This document shows positions 33,714 to 41,740 of a stretch of 64,000 nucleotides of DNA, in pieces. Below the pieces are notes generated by a model. It had not been told where the DNA came from, made no database searches, and saw nothing but the letters and a program-made list of their open reading frames with translations. Made by a program: the position numbers and the translations under genes. The stretch comes from JAGHAJ01 sp964559865 [NCBI: uncultured Synergistota bacterium] (GTDB lineage Bacteria > Synergistota > JAGHAJ01), in NCBI GenBank assembly GCA_964559865.1, contig CAZLJD010000025.1, positions 34,397-98,396 of the forward strand, in the 5' to 3' direction. Within the stretch, counting starts at the first letter, position 1. Every line of letters starts with the position of its first letter.

Positions 33714-34280
33714 ATGAGAACGAGGATTATAAGTGTGTTAGTGGTAAGCGGTATTTTGTTTTTGAGTTCTTTGGCAATGGCTTCAACGGAGGTTCAGAAT
33801 ATTGATAAGTTGTTGAGTGAGCAGAAGTTCTTTGAGGCGCTTGAAGCGATACATCATTTGTTTATAGAGGTTTGGAACAAATCACCTCTCAAGATAACTA
33901 AGATCTTGTTTGTTAGTAAGGCTGCGAGGGGTGTTGGTGTGTATGAGGCAAGGAAAAACAATGTCTTTAAGCCTGGAGAAGAGATGCTTATCTACATAAG
34001 ACCTGTGGGTTATACGCTGTTTAAGAGAGATAACAAGTATAGGTTTGGTTTCATTTTGGGGGCTACCCTGTTTGATGCAGATGGTAGAAAGATCTTCCAG
34101 AGAAAGGGATGGGGTAAGTTTTTGTGGTCTTCGTATGCACCCAATACGGAAATATATGTAAACTTTAGGATACGCTTTAAAGGAATTAAGCCTGGGAAGT
34201 ATGTGCTTAGTATTATGCTTTCTGATCTCTTTTCCGAAAAGACTACTTCTGCAAAGTTGCCTTTTGTGGTCAGCGATTGA
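33714..34280 (+). CDS. Secreted protein of unknown function, 188 aa
   Basis: I do not recognise the family. The first about 24 residues form a signal peptide (MRTRIISVLVVSGILFLSSLAMAS). A short helical stretch follows (DKLLSEQKFFEALEAIHHLFIEVWN), then a beta-rich domain with FKPGEEMLIYIRPVGY, GFILGATLFDADGRKIFQ and IRFKGIKPGKYVLSIMLSDLFSEKTTSAKLPFVV, which looks like an immunoglobulin-type or BsuPI-like sandwich. ATG 33714 is 8 bases after GGAGG. A periplasmic structural or chaperone role is conceivable but unsupported. The phosphofructokinase gene follows after 36 bases. Confidence 0.8.
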   Translation: MRTRIISVLVVSGILFLSSLAMASTEVQNIDKLLSEQKFFEALEAIHHLFIEVWNKSPLKITKILFVSKAARGVGVYEARKNNVFKPGEEMLIYIRPVGYTLFKRDNKYRFGFILGATLFDADGRKIFQRKGWGKFLWSSYAPNTEIYVNFRIRFKGIKPGKYVLSIMLSDLFSEKTTSAKLPFVVSD

Positions 34281-34316
34281 TTTCTGTGGAAAAAAGATGT
34301 TATAGGGGGTGTGTAG

Positions 34317-35345
34317 ATGAAAGTAGGAGTTTTGACAGGTGGTGGAGATTGTCCGGGTCTGAATGCTGCTATAAGGGCAGTGGTAAGGAAGGGAATAGTT
34401 GAGTATGGCTTTGAGATGCTTGGCATTGAGAATGGTTGGTTGGGTCTTGTTGAGGATAAGCTCAGAAAACTGACTTTGGATGACATATCTGGTATTCTTT
34501 TCAAAGGTGGTACTATCCTTGGGACTTCTCGTACCAATCCGTTTAGAGTAGAAGACGGTGTTAATAAGGTGCTTGAAACTCTTTCCAAACATGGGATAGA
34601 TGCGCTTGTTGTTATTGGTGGTGATGATACACTTAGCGTGGCGGCACGGTTGTACGAAGATGGAGTGAAGTGCGTCGGGATACCGAAGACCATAGACAAC
34701 GATGTTTCTGGCACAGACTATACTATAGGTTTTGACACAGCTGTATCTGTAGTCATGGAAGCCCTTGACAGGCTTCATCCAACTGCGGAGGCACACCATA
34801 GGGTAATGGTTGTGGAAGTTATGGGGAGACATGCGGGATGGATAGCAGTTGAAGGTGGAATTGCAGGGGGTGCTGATTATATAGTTATACCGGAGATCCC
34901 TTTTGATATAGACGAGTTGTGCAACAGTATAAAGAAGAGGCATCAGAGGGGTAAAGACTTTAGTATAGTTGTTGTGGCCGAGGGTAGTAAACCTAAGGAG
35001 GGTGAACTCGTTATTCAGGAGGAAAAGGTTGATGCATTTGGTCATGTGAGGTTGGGGGGGATAGGTTATGTTCTTGCAAAGGAGATAGAGAAGAGAACGG
35101 GGTATGAGACGAGAGTTACGATGCTTGGACATGTCCAGAGAGGTGGCTCTCCTACTGCATTTGATAGAATACTTGCAACGAAATATGGGATAGCTGCGAT
35201 AGACCTTGTTAACAAGGGTGTGTTTGGTGTGATGGTGGGTGTGAAAGGTATGGAGATAGTAACTGTTCCACTAAAAGATGCTGTTGAAACCATGAGGACT
35301 GTGGATATGGAGCTTTATAAGATGGGAAGTGTATTCTTTGGATAG
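34317..35345 (+). CDS. 6-phosphofructokinase, PPi-dependent type by active-site residues
   Basis: 342 residues of the PFK family: TGGGDCPGLNAAIR, GGTILGTSRTNP, GGDDTLSVAARL (101-112), PKTIDNDVSGTDYTIGFDTAV (123-143), MGRHAGWIA, HVQRGGSPTAFDR. In ATP-PFK of E. coli positions 104 and 124 are Gly; here they are Asp104 and Lys124, the pair established for PPi-dependent enzymes. The reaction would then be reversible and serve both glycolysis and gluconeogenesis. The end overlaps the dipeptidase gene. Confidence 0.92.
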   Translation: MKVGVLTGGGDCPGLNAAIRAVVRKGIVEYGFEMLGIENGWLGLVEDKLRKLTLDDISGILFKGGTILGTSRTNPFRVEDGVNKVLETLSKHGIDALVVIGGDDTLSVAARLYEDGVKCVGIPKTIDNDVSGTDYTIGFDTAVSVVMEALDRLHPTAEAHHRVMVVEVMGRHAGWIAVEGGIAGGADYIVIPEIPFDIDELCNSIKKRHQRGKDFSIVVVAEGSKPKEGELVIQEEKVDAFGHVRLGGIGYVLAKEIEKRTGYETRVTMLGHVQRGGSPTAFDRILATKYGIAAIDLVNKGVFGVMVGVKGMEIVTVPLKDAVETMRTVDMELYKMGSVFFG

Positions 35346-36291
35346 ATTTGTGTTTGATGCTCACTCTGATTTACTGCTGGATGTCTTGTTGCACAGGGAA
35401 AGAGGAAAGGTTGACTTTATGGAGAAAGTAATACTTCGTGACATGAGAAGTGCTTCTATACGCTTTCGGGTGTTGGCTGTTTGGATTGAAGAGTTTTACC
35501 TACCAGAACTTGCACTCAGGCGGGCTTTAGATATGATCTCTGCATTTTATCAGGAAAGCATGAGAACAGATGATTTTATGTTGATTTCGGATTCAAGAGG
35601 GTTTGAACGGAGCTTTGAGCAGGATAAGGTGGGTTTTGTTCTTGCCCTTGAAGGTGCTGAGCCCATATATAGGGATTTAAATTTGCTTTATATCTTTTAT
35701 GAACTTGGTGTTAGAGTGATTACCCTGACATGGAATAATAGAAATTATGTTGCAGATGGCATAAAGGTTGGCGGGGGAGGGGGATTAACCAGTTTTGGGA
35801 AGGAATTGATAAAGGTTATGAATGAGCTAAAGATGGTTGTGGATGTCTCTCATCTTAGTGAGAAGGGGTTCTGGGATGTGGTTGAACTTGCCGAAAATGT
35901 TATGGCATCTCACTCTAATGCTTTTTCTCTTTGTAGTCACCCCCGTAATTTGAAGGATGATCAAATAAAAGCACTCGCTGAGAAGGGTGGAATTATAGGT
36001 ATTACGGCTGTTCCACACTTTTTGAGGGATGGAGGAGAGGCTTCTGTGGGAGACTATGTAAGACACATAGAGTATGTGGCTGAGATGGTTGGATTGGACA
36101 ATGTAGCTGTGGGTTTTGATTTCGTTGACCACATCCCTGGTATAGAGGATAAGTTTGTCGACGGTTTGGAGGGAGATAGGAGCGTTTCGAAGCTTGGAGT
36201 GTTGCTCGAGGACTCAGGATTTGCTTCTGAAGGTGTGGATAAGATACTCGGCAAAAATCTTTTGGGCTTTTTCAGTAAAGCGTTTGAGTAG
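35338..36291 (+). CDS. Membrane dipeptidase (peptidase M19 family)
   Basis: 317 residues of the renal-dipeptidase amidohydrolase fold. Metal ligands: DAHSDLLLD (His-x-Asp) at the N-terminus, ALEGAEP (bridging Glu near residue 105), VDVSHLSEKGFWDV and ASHSNAFSLCSHPRNLKDDQI. It cleaves dipeptides, often including D-amino acid forms. There is no signal peptide, so it is cytoplasmic despite the family name. TTG 35338 or GTG 35329 are possible starts; both overlap the phosphofructokinase gene. Confidence 0.9.
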   Translation: MDRFVFDAHSDLLLDVLLHRERGKVDFMEKVILRDMRSASIRFRVLAVWIEEFYLPELALRRALDMISAFYQESMRTDDFMLISDSRGFERSFEQDKVGFVLALEGAEPIYRDLNLLYIFYELGVRVITLTWNNRNYVADGIKVGGGGGLTSFGKELIKVMNELKMVVDVSHLSEKGFWDVVELAENVMASHSNAFSLCSHPRNLKDDQIKALAEKGGIIGITAVPHFLRDGGEASVGDYVRHIEYVAEMVGLDNVAVGFDFVDHIPGIEDKFVDGLEGDRSVSKLGVLLEDSGFASEGVDKILGKNLLGFFSKAFE

Positions 36292-36311
36292 CTTCCCGGT
36301 CATGATATAAT
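36284..36311 (+). promoter_or_regulatory. Promoter for smpB (and perhaps ssrA)
   Basis: TTGAGT (36284-36289), 16-base spacer, TGATATAAT extended -10 (TATAAT at 36306-36311). The leader before the smpB start is only about 12 bases. Confidence 0.65.
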
Positions 36312-36328
36312 AATATAGGGGGTTGTAT

Positions 36329-36775
36329 TTGAAAGTTGTAGCGAGAAATAGAAAGGCTTATCACGACTATTTTATAGAAGATAAGTATGAGGCAGGGATA
36401 GTTCTTCAGGGAACGGAAGTAAAGGCGATTAGGGAGGGGAGAGTGAACCTGAAGGATAGCTACGCAGAAGTAAAAGGAGGAGAGGTGTGGCTAAAAGGTG
36501 TACACATAAGTGTGTATGATCCGGCGAGCTATATGAATCATGACCCTTTAAGAAAGAGAAAACTGTTATTGCACAAGCAGGAGATAAGAAAACTTATAGG
36601 TAAAACAAAGGAGCGAGGTTATACCCTTGTGCCGTTGTCCATGTATATAAATGAGAGGGGAAAGGTAAAGGTAGAGCTTGCCTTAGCAAAGGGAAAGCAT
36701 GTGTATGATAAAAGGAGAGAATTAGCTAAGAAAGAGGTTGAAAGGAGACTCCGTGAAGCCATTAAAAGGGGATAA
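36329..36775 (+). CDS. smpB: SsrA-binding protein SmpB
   Basis: 148 residues: [40 protein letters not shown], the typical N-terminus, then [52 protein letters not shown] and a basic tail. SmpB carries tmRNA to stalled ribosomes. TTG 36329 has AGGGGG 6 bases upstream; TTG 36323 is less likely. The stop lies 4 bases before the 5' end of ssrA. Confidence 0.96.
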   Translation: MKVVARNRKAYHDYFIEDKYEAGIVLQGTEVKAIREGRVNLKDSYAEVKGGEVWLKGVHISVYDPASYMNHDPLRKRKLLLHKQEIRKLIGKTKERGYTLVPLSMYINERGKVKVELALAKGKHVYDKRRELAKKEVERRLREAIKRG

Positions 36776-36779
36776 ATAT

Positions 36780-37136
36780 GGGGGCGAAATGGTTTCGACG
36801 GGGGATGAGGTGTGAAGGTGCAGGCCGAGGTCCCATAACCTCGTTAAACAATGGGGAAAAAAGTAACTGCAGAAGAACCTGCATACGCTTTGGCTGCTTA
36901 AAGACAGCCACATCTTCTGCCTCTTAGCTGTCGAGAGGTAGAGGGTGTAACCGTTAATGGCAGCTTGTCCTTGCAGTCTTTCCCGGGATTGCAAGGAGAC
37001 AAGTACTGGGATAGGCAAATGGGTATCCGGTTGGGGGGAGGCCTGTTTGCCGAATGTCAAAACCCCAACTATGCCTGTAGTATCCTTTAACACCAGGTCC
37101 CTTCGGACGCGGGTTCGATTCCCGCCGCCTCCACCA
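36780..37136 (+). ncRNA. ssrA: tmRNA (one-piece), CCA encoded
   Basis: The acceptor stem forms between GGGGGCG (36780-36786) and CGCCTCC just before the encoded ACCA end (37133-37136), with the G3-U pair used by alanyl-tRNA synthetase. AAATGGTTTCGACGGG at the 5' side and GGGTTCGATTCCC (T arm) at the 3' side are the tRNA-like domain hallmarks. The tag frame starts at GCA 36869 and ends at TAA 36901, giving the tag (A)AEEPAYALAA. G-rich pseudoknot helices fill the rest. Length is about 357 bases. It rescues stalled ribosomes together with SmpB, encoded directly upstream. Confidence 0.96.
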
Positions 37137-37139
37137 TGT

Positions 37140-38243
37140 TTAAGGACATTTTACGATGTCCCTTGCCCAAAGGCAGTCCCCACACGATGGTGTGTTTCCC
37201 CAGCAATCCGCAGAAGTATCCTTTACATATTCACAAACATCTTTGAGTGGACAGTCTGTACAAGATGGAAAGAGGAAGTTTTTTACCATGTATCTGAATG
37301 CTATGTATGATTCTTTTGTCCAGATCTCTTGCAGACCCTCCTTCAGTGCGTTGCCAAAGGAGTAAGCCCTTACCCACTTTTCTCTGCCAAATATGTATTC
37401 GGGATAGCTATGCAAAAATCTGTAGCATGGTGCTACCTCTCCGTCCCATCTTATTACTGTTGCGTATTCTTCTATAAACTGGCATCTCCTCTCCGTTAGT
37501 AGTTCAAACTTTGGGGTCAAGATCCTGATTCGGTAGGTTCCTATGAGTCTATTTAACCTATCTACCATGCTTTGTGTATCTACAGTTCCGTCGTAAACTA
37601 TCTCTCCAGATAACTCTTTACTGAATGGCATTAAGTTGGAAAACATAATGAAGTTTGCATGTAGCTCTTTGCCAGCGAGTTTCACAATCTCTTCTAAACT
37701 GTTGAGATTCTTCTTCATTACTACTACCTCTATACCTATGGTAGGTATTTGTTTCCCTTTCTTTTCCTTTGCTTCTTGCACGGCTTTTACATTCTCTATT
37801 ATACTGAAGAATTCAGTTCCCCTTATATCCTTGTAGATTAAGGGATTGGGAGAATCTATGGATACGATAATGGTATCTACACCGCTATCTACTATCTCGT
37901 TTGCGTACCTCTTTAGCGTTGTGCCATTTGTTGCAAATTCCAGTCTGTAACCCTCCTCCTTTATCATCTGCATAATTTGAGTGAAGTTTGGATGTACAGT
38001 TGGTTCTCCTATTCCTCCTAAGTATATGGTTTCCAGCTCTTTGAACGCTTTTGCGCTGTTAAGTATATGTTTGAAATCCTCTAACTTCATTTCCCCTATG
38101 GGGTCTTTCCAGAATCTTCTGAAACACATCTTGCAGTTGAGGTTGCACCTGTTTGTTATTTCAATGTATAGTTTTCTGAGATTTAATTTCTTTTCAATTA
38201 TGACGGTATGGTCTTTAAATGAAAGCACTATATTTTCTGTCAT
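37140..38243 (-). CDS. Radical SAM/SPASM protein paired with aldehyde ferredoxin oxidoreductase
   Basis: 367 residues. The radical SAM cluster CNLNCKMC is near residue 32, followed by YLGGIGEPTVHPNF and ATNGTTL. The Cys-rich C-terminus (CTDCPLKDVC, SADCWGNTPSCGDC) forms a SPASM/twitch domain with auxiliary clusters. Radical SAM proteins of this kind regularly accompany tungsten aldehyde oxidoreductases and are thought to mature the cofactor or enzyme. It lies 69 bases downstream of the oxidoreductase gene on the same strand. ATG 38243 is chosen over an upstream GTG because the latter falls at the hairpin. The 3' end is 3 bases from tmRNA. Confidence 0.88.
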   Translation of the reverse strand: MTENIVLSFKDHTVIIEKKLNLRKLYIEITNRCNLNCKMCFRRFWKDPIGEMKLEDFKHILNSAKAFKELETIYLGGIGEPTVHPNFTQIMQMIKEEGYRLEFATNGTTLKRYANEIVDSGVDTIIVSIDSPNPLIYKDIRGTEFFSIIENVKAVQEAKEKKGKQIPTIGIEVVVMKKNLNSLEEIVKLAGKELHANFIMFSNLMPFSKELSGEIVYDGTVDTQSMVDRLNRLIGTYRIRILTPKFELLTERRCQFIEEYATVIRWDGEVAPCYRFLHSYPEYIFGREKWVRAYSFGNALKEGLQEIWTKESYIAFRYMVKNFLFPSCTDCPLKDVCEYVKDTSADCWGNTPSCGDCLWARDIVKCP

Positions 38244-38274
38244 TTCGTACCTTCTTTCTGATGGAGGAGTGATC

Positions 38275-38305
38275 AAGGTGGGAGATTCTTTTAACCTCCC
38301 ACCTT
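38275..38305 (-). terminator. Hairpin between oxidoreductase and radical SAM genes
   Basis: A perfect 9-bp stem AAGGTGGGA/TCCCACCTT with a 13-base loop. There is no T-run after it on the minus strand, so it may be a partial terminator or an RNA stabiliser that sets a lower level of the radical SAM protein. Confidence 0.55.
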
Positions 38306-38312
38306 GGTGGTT

Positions 38313-40118
38313 TTACTCCAATCCCAGTTCTTTTAGTTTTTCCTCTGTAGGGATCCCTTCTTCGTTCCATCCTCTTAGCTTGTAGTATTCTGGTAGGGTC
38401 TTCTCGAGCTGCACAACCTGTCCCTTTGCTGCCCCTGAAGGCATTGGTTCTTTGAGGAACCTCTCCGGTAATGTGTCGTCTCCCTTTCCGAACCCGGCTT
38501 TCAGATTGAACAGCTTTTCCAAGTTCCAGATCTTCTCCCCTAATTTCAGCATTTCATCTGGAGAGTAGTCTGTCCCGACTACGGCGTTGTAAAGTTCTGT
38601 GTATTCTTGCAGCCCTAATGCAAAGGATGTAAATAGACACAGTCCTTCAGAGTCTATAACTGCTGTAAGGTCTTGGAATGTCTTGACCCATTTTGCCTTT
38701 CCTTCCGTTGAAAATGGGTCAAGCTTCTCTGGTACTCCAAGGATCTCAGGTGATATCATGTATCCTCTTACATGGCATCCACCCCTGTTTGATGTTGCGT
38801 ATTCAAGGGCATGTCCTTGAGCTCCTCTTGGATCGTATGCTGGGAGTTCTTGTCCCTTTGCACTCATGGAGAGTTCGGGATGTCCGTAGCTCTCTGCAAA
38901 CTTCAATGATCCTTCTGCCAATTTATCTCCGAGTCCTTTCCTTAGTGCTATTGCTTCCGTGTAATATGTGATTGCTTCTGCGTTCCCGAAGTTTAGTTTT
39001 GGACCGCCATTTAAGTCTTCCTCTTTCAGGTAACCTTTTTCGTACAGTTCCATTGCGGCTGCGATGGTTGCACCGGTTGAGATGGTATCTAACCCGTACT
39101 TATTGCACAGATTGTTAGCTTTTATCACAGCTATTAAGTCATTTACTCCACAGTCTGCACTGAATGCCCAGCTTGTTTCGTACTCCGGACCTTCACCCTC
39201 TTCTCCATCTGGCAATCTGCATACCCTTCCACAACCTATAGGACATGCAAAACAAGCTCTGTTTCTTACGAGATAGGTTTCTTTTAATTTTTCTCCGCTC
39301 ACATCTTCTACATGTTCGAATGTCCCGTCTTGAAAGTTTCTTGTGGGATATAATCCGTGTTGGTCAATTATATTGTTTAGCACCATTGTGCCGTATGTGG
39401 GTAACCCTTGAGATGTTACACCGTTGCTCTTTATTAGATCCATTGATTTTTTCATAGCCTCTTTAAACTTTGCATCATTTGCTATCTTTACCTTTTTTGT
39501 GCCTCTAACAGCGACTGCCTTTAGAGCTTTTGATCCCATTACTGCTCCGACACCAGTTCTTCCTGCTGCTCTGTACTTGTCGTTCATTACGGCAGAGAAT
39601 TTTACGAGGTTTTCTCCTGCTTGCCCTATACATGCTACTTTTACCCTTTTGTCTCCGAGCTCCTCTACTATTGTATCTGTAGTCTCGTACACGTCTTTGC
39701 CCCATAGATGGGAGGCATCTTTTATCTCGACATGGTCATCGTTTATCCATATGTATACGGGTTTATCCGCTTTACCTTCTACTATGAGTAGGTCGTATCC
39801 TGCAAGCTTTAGTTCTGCACCAAAGAATCCACCAGAGTTGCTCGCAGCTATCCTATGATTTAGTGCCCCTATTGTTACGAGGTCATATCTTCCTCCTGTG
39901 GGGGCTATTGTTCCCGTTAAAGGCCCTGTCGCAAATATCAGTTTATTCTCTGGAGATAGTGGGTCTGTTTTTGGGTCAACCTCATCGTAAAGTATCTTTT
40001 CCGCCAGCCCTCGAGCTCCTATGAACCCTTTTGCCAACTCTTCGTTTAACTCTTCTACCTTTATACTTTTTTCTGTAAGGTTAATCCTTAAAATCTTTCC
40101 CATATACCCGCTTAACAT
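38313..40118 (-). CDS. aor: Tungsten-type aldehyde ferredoxin oxidoreductase
   Basis: 601 residues. N-terminal domain 1 (GYMGKILRINLTEKSIKVEEL, FIGARGLAEKILYDEVDP, LIFATGPLTGTIAPTGGRYDLVT), cluster ligands CFACPIGC near residue 290 with the fourth Cys near 495 (DSEGLCLF), pterin-side YRAAGRTGVGAVMGSKALKAVAVRGT, and DPRGAQGHALEYATSNRGGCHVRGYM are all present. It oxidises aldehydes, or reduces acids, with ferredoxin and a tungsten bis-pterin. No signal peptide, so cytoplasmic. ATG 40118 is chosen; GTG 40130 lies within AGGAGGTG. Transcribed from a consensus promoter with a long structured leader, followed by its radical SAM partner. Confidence 0.94.
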   Translation of the reverse strand: MLSGYMGKILRINLTEKSIKVEELNEELAKGFIGARGLAEKILYDEVDPKTDPLSPENKLIFATGPLTGTIAPTGGRYDLVTIGALNHRIAASNSGGFFGAELKLAGYDLLIVEGKADKPVYIWINDDHVEIKDASHLWGKDVYETTDTIVEELGDKRVKVACIGQAGENLVKFSAVMNDKYRAAGRTGVGAVMGSKALKAVAVRGTKKVKIANDAKFKEAMKKSMDLIKSNGVTSQGLPTYGTMVLNNIIDQHGLYPTRNFQDGTFEHVEDVSGEKLKETYLVRNRACFACPIGCGRVCRLPDGEEGEGPEYETSWAFSADCGVNDLIAVIKANNLCNKYGLDTISTGATIAAAMELYEKGYLKEEDLNGGPKLNFGNAEAITYYTEAIALRKGLGDKLAEGSLKFAESYGHPELSMSAKGQELPAYDPRGAQGHALEYATSNRGGCHVRGYMISPEILGVPEKLDPFSTEGKAKWVKTFQDLTAVIDSEGLCLFTSFALGLQEYTELYNAVVGTDYSPDEMLKLGEKIWNLEKLFNLKAGFGKGDDTLPERFLKEPMPSGAAKGQVVQLEKTLPEYYKLRGWNEEGIPTEEKLKELGLE

Positions 40119-40204
40119 ACCCTTGTTCACCTCCTGGAAGTGTTATCTCGGTTAAGTTTTAGATACTTTCCCTTATAGAACCACCTCCTTCTATGCAATG
40201 TACG

Positions 40205-40318
40205 AAAGGGGTACCCCTCCTACAAGGGATACCCCTTTGCAAAACGGCAGGGTAAGGGGTTTCCCCCTTACCCCTAACGCCTTATACTCCCAGAGAGGGA
40301 ACTTTTGGGAGTATAAGG
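40205..40318 (-). promoter_or_regulatory. Structured 5' leader of aor: three tandem hairpins
   Basis: Three perfect stems lie in the roughly 210-base leader: 40280-40292 with 40306-40318 (13 bp), 40250-40259 with 40264-40273 (10 bp), and 40205-40213 with 40230-40238 (9 bp, extendable by 4 after one mismatch). All contain runs of G and C. They do not match the Moco/Tuco riboswitch layout as I know it. Possible roles are a new cofactor or tungstate sensor, stacked attenuators, or RNA stability. Confidence 0.6.
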
Positions 40319-40342
40319 TCGGGGCATGTAGCTTTTGAAAAT

Positions 40343-40371
40343 ATTATAAATAATAACAATAAGTGTGTCAA
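40343..40371 (-). promoter_or_regulatory. Full-consensus promoter for aor
   Basis: Minus strand: TTGACA (40371-40366), 17-base A/T-rich spacer, TATAAT (40348-40343). Both hexamers are perfect with optimal spacing, so control probably acts later, in the leader. Confidence 0.85.
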
Positions 40372-40499
40372 GTGCAAAATGTTTGATAATGTATTCACAT
40401 AATTAAACCATTGACAAATGAAGATTAAGTTTACACATACAGTCTTTATCTAATATTCTGAAGATTTCATTGTATTTTTGCTAACCTGTGAAAATCACC

Positions 40500-40528
40500 T
40501 TGAACAATAGGTATCTGTGTGGTAAAAT
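40500..40528 (+). promoter_or_regulatory. Promoter for the 6S RNA gene
   Basis: TTGAAC (40500-40505), 17-base spacer, TAAAAT (40523-40528); the expected start is near 40535, at the first base of the RNA's closing stem. The 128 bases between this promoter and the aor promoter (40372-40499) show nothing else I can support. Confidence 0.7.
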
Positions 40529-40534
40529 ATCTCC

Positions 40535-40715
40535 AGAGAGGCCCTGCGGTGTACGTGTGGATAAGAAAGCTTTGAGCCAACACTGAATAAAAGGGTGCTC
40601 ACTTTCGGGTATGGAGTCGCAGGCCTGTGTGGCCTACGCGAAGTACTCGAGGGAGTGCCGCCTGTTCTGAGGGAACAGGTTCAAAGCCTTCGACACACGG
40701 CACGGCGGGGTTATG
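40535..40715 (+). ncRNA. ssrS: Probable 6S RNA
   Basis: An RNA of about 180 bases folds on paper into one long rod: GGCCCTGC (40540-40547) pairs with GCGGGGTT near 40712, CGTGTG pairs with CACACG, GCTTTGAGCC pairs with GGTTCAAAGC, and TCGCAGGCC pairs with GGCCTACGCGA at the tip. Between these lies an open central bubble whose 3' side has a small hairpin (CCTGTTC/GGAACAGG). This closing stem, central bubble and terminal stem are the 6S plan, which mimics an open promoter to hold sigma70 RNA polymerase. The proximity to rarA also fits, as in Bacillus. Exact ends are estimates. Confidence 0.78.
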
Positions 40716-40732
40716 TGTTATGGAGGTATTTC

Positions 40733-41740
40733 ATGTGGCGATTTTCACAGCTTAAGGCGTATTTGTTTGATTTAGACGGTGTGGTTGTGGAAAGCAACTT
40801 GGATTTATCTGCTATTAAAATGGAGCTTTTTGGTAGACAGGTCCCTATCCTGGAGAGTATGGAAAAGCTCCCTGTTGAGAAGAGATTGTGGGCTCGCAAT
40901 AAGTTGAAAAAGATGGAGTTGGATGCGGTTGAAAGTAGCGTTTTGAAGGATGGTGTACTTGAGGTAATCTCTTATATAAAAAAGAGAGGGTTGAAGTGGG
41001 GTGTGGTTACGAGGAACTGTTGGGAGACGGTTGAGCGTGTAAGGGAGAAGTTTTCTCTGGATTGGGATGTGGCGGTAAGTAGAGAAATTTCAGATCCAAA
41101 ACCTTCTCCGGCTGCTGTTATTTCTGCATGTGAGCTCATGGGGGTTTCACCAAGGGATGTGGTAATGATAGGAGATTTTGAGTATGATGTCCTTTCGGGT
41201 GCAAGGGCAGGCTCAAGGACTGTGTTTATTAGGAGTTTTAAGTATCCAACCTCCTGCAATGCAGATCTTATTGTGGATAATCTGCAAGAGCTCTACACCA
41301 CGATTCTCGAAGACCCTGCTTTACAACAGAGGGAGTTTTCTACTTTTTTGTCTTTTGCGGAGGAGAAGGCACTAAGTAATAGTGCCGTTGCTATAGTTGA
41401 ACCTGATGAGTTTGGCTTTATGGTTGCAGAGTTGTTGGTTAGAATGGGTGTTGGGAGTTTGGTGATCGTTGGAGATGGTGGTATAGTTTGCTCGGGTGAC
41501 TGTGATGCATTTTCCAAAACGGTGGGACTTACAAGGAGGGATTTTCTAAAAGAGAGACTTCTTTCCATAAATCCGCTCCTCAATGTAGTGTTTATGGATG
41601 AAGGCTATATAGATCTTGTAGACTATGTCGTTGAGGGGTTTTATACTGATAGGCGTGATGCTATAGAGATCGCATCTGCGTCTGCAAGTATAACAAAAGA
41701 GATAATAGGTGAACTTTTAAAGAAGAAGGGTTTAATGTGA
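40733..41740 (+). CDS. HAD phosphatase fused to a degenerate ThiF/E1-like domain
   Basis: 335 residues. Residues 1-200 are a HAD hydrolase: AYLFDLDGVVVE (nucleophile Asp), VVTRNCWE (motif II), ISDPKPSP (Lys) and MIGDFEYDVLSGARAG (motif IV), like phosphoglycolate-type phosphatases. From about residue 230 a second domain (VAIVEPDEFGFMVAELLVRMGVGSLVIVGDG, then RRDFLKERLLSINPLLNVVFMDEGY) resembles the Rossmann part of ThiF/MoeB E1 enzymes but lacks the Gly-rich loop and catalytic Cys. The function is unknown. ATG 40733 follows GGAGG; the frame runs further upstream only because it crosses the 6S RNA. It overlaps rarA by 4 bases. Confidence 0.82.
   Translation: MWRFSQLKAYLFDLDGVVVESNLDLSAIKMELFGRQVPILESMEKLPVEKRLWARNKLKKMELDAVESSVLKDGVLEVISYIKKRGLKWGVVTRNCWETVERVREKFSLDWDVAVSREISDPKPSPAAVISACELMGVSPRDVVMIGDFEYDVLSGARAGSRTVFIRSFKYPTSCNADLIVDNLQELYTTILEDPALQQREFSTFLSFAEEKALSNSAVAIVEPDEFGFMVAELLVRMGVGSLVIVGDGGIVCSGDCDAFSKTVGLTRRDFLKERLLSINPLLNVVFMDEGYIDLVDYVVEGFYTDRRDAIEIASASASITKEIIGELLKKKGLM

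Noticed and set aside
33882-35132. 416-codon minus-strand frame opposite the phosphofructokinase gene
   Set aside because: It lies across two well-supported plus-strand genes, with shadow-type composition and no motifs.
40205-40318. Known Moco/Tuco riboswitch
   Set aside because: The three simple hairpins do not show the conserved Moco core or the GNRA-receptor arrangement I would expect; kept instead as an unassigned structured leader.
40595-40732. N-terminal extension of the HAD gene by 46 codons
   Set aside because: This stretch lies inside the 6S RNA candidate, and the ATG at 40733 has a proper Shine-Dalgarno and starts just before the HAD motif.
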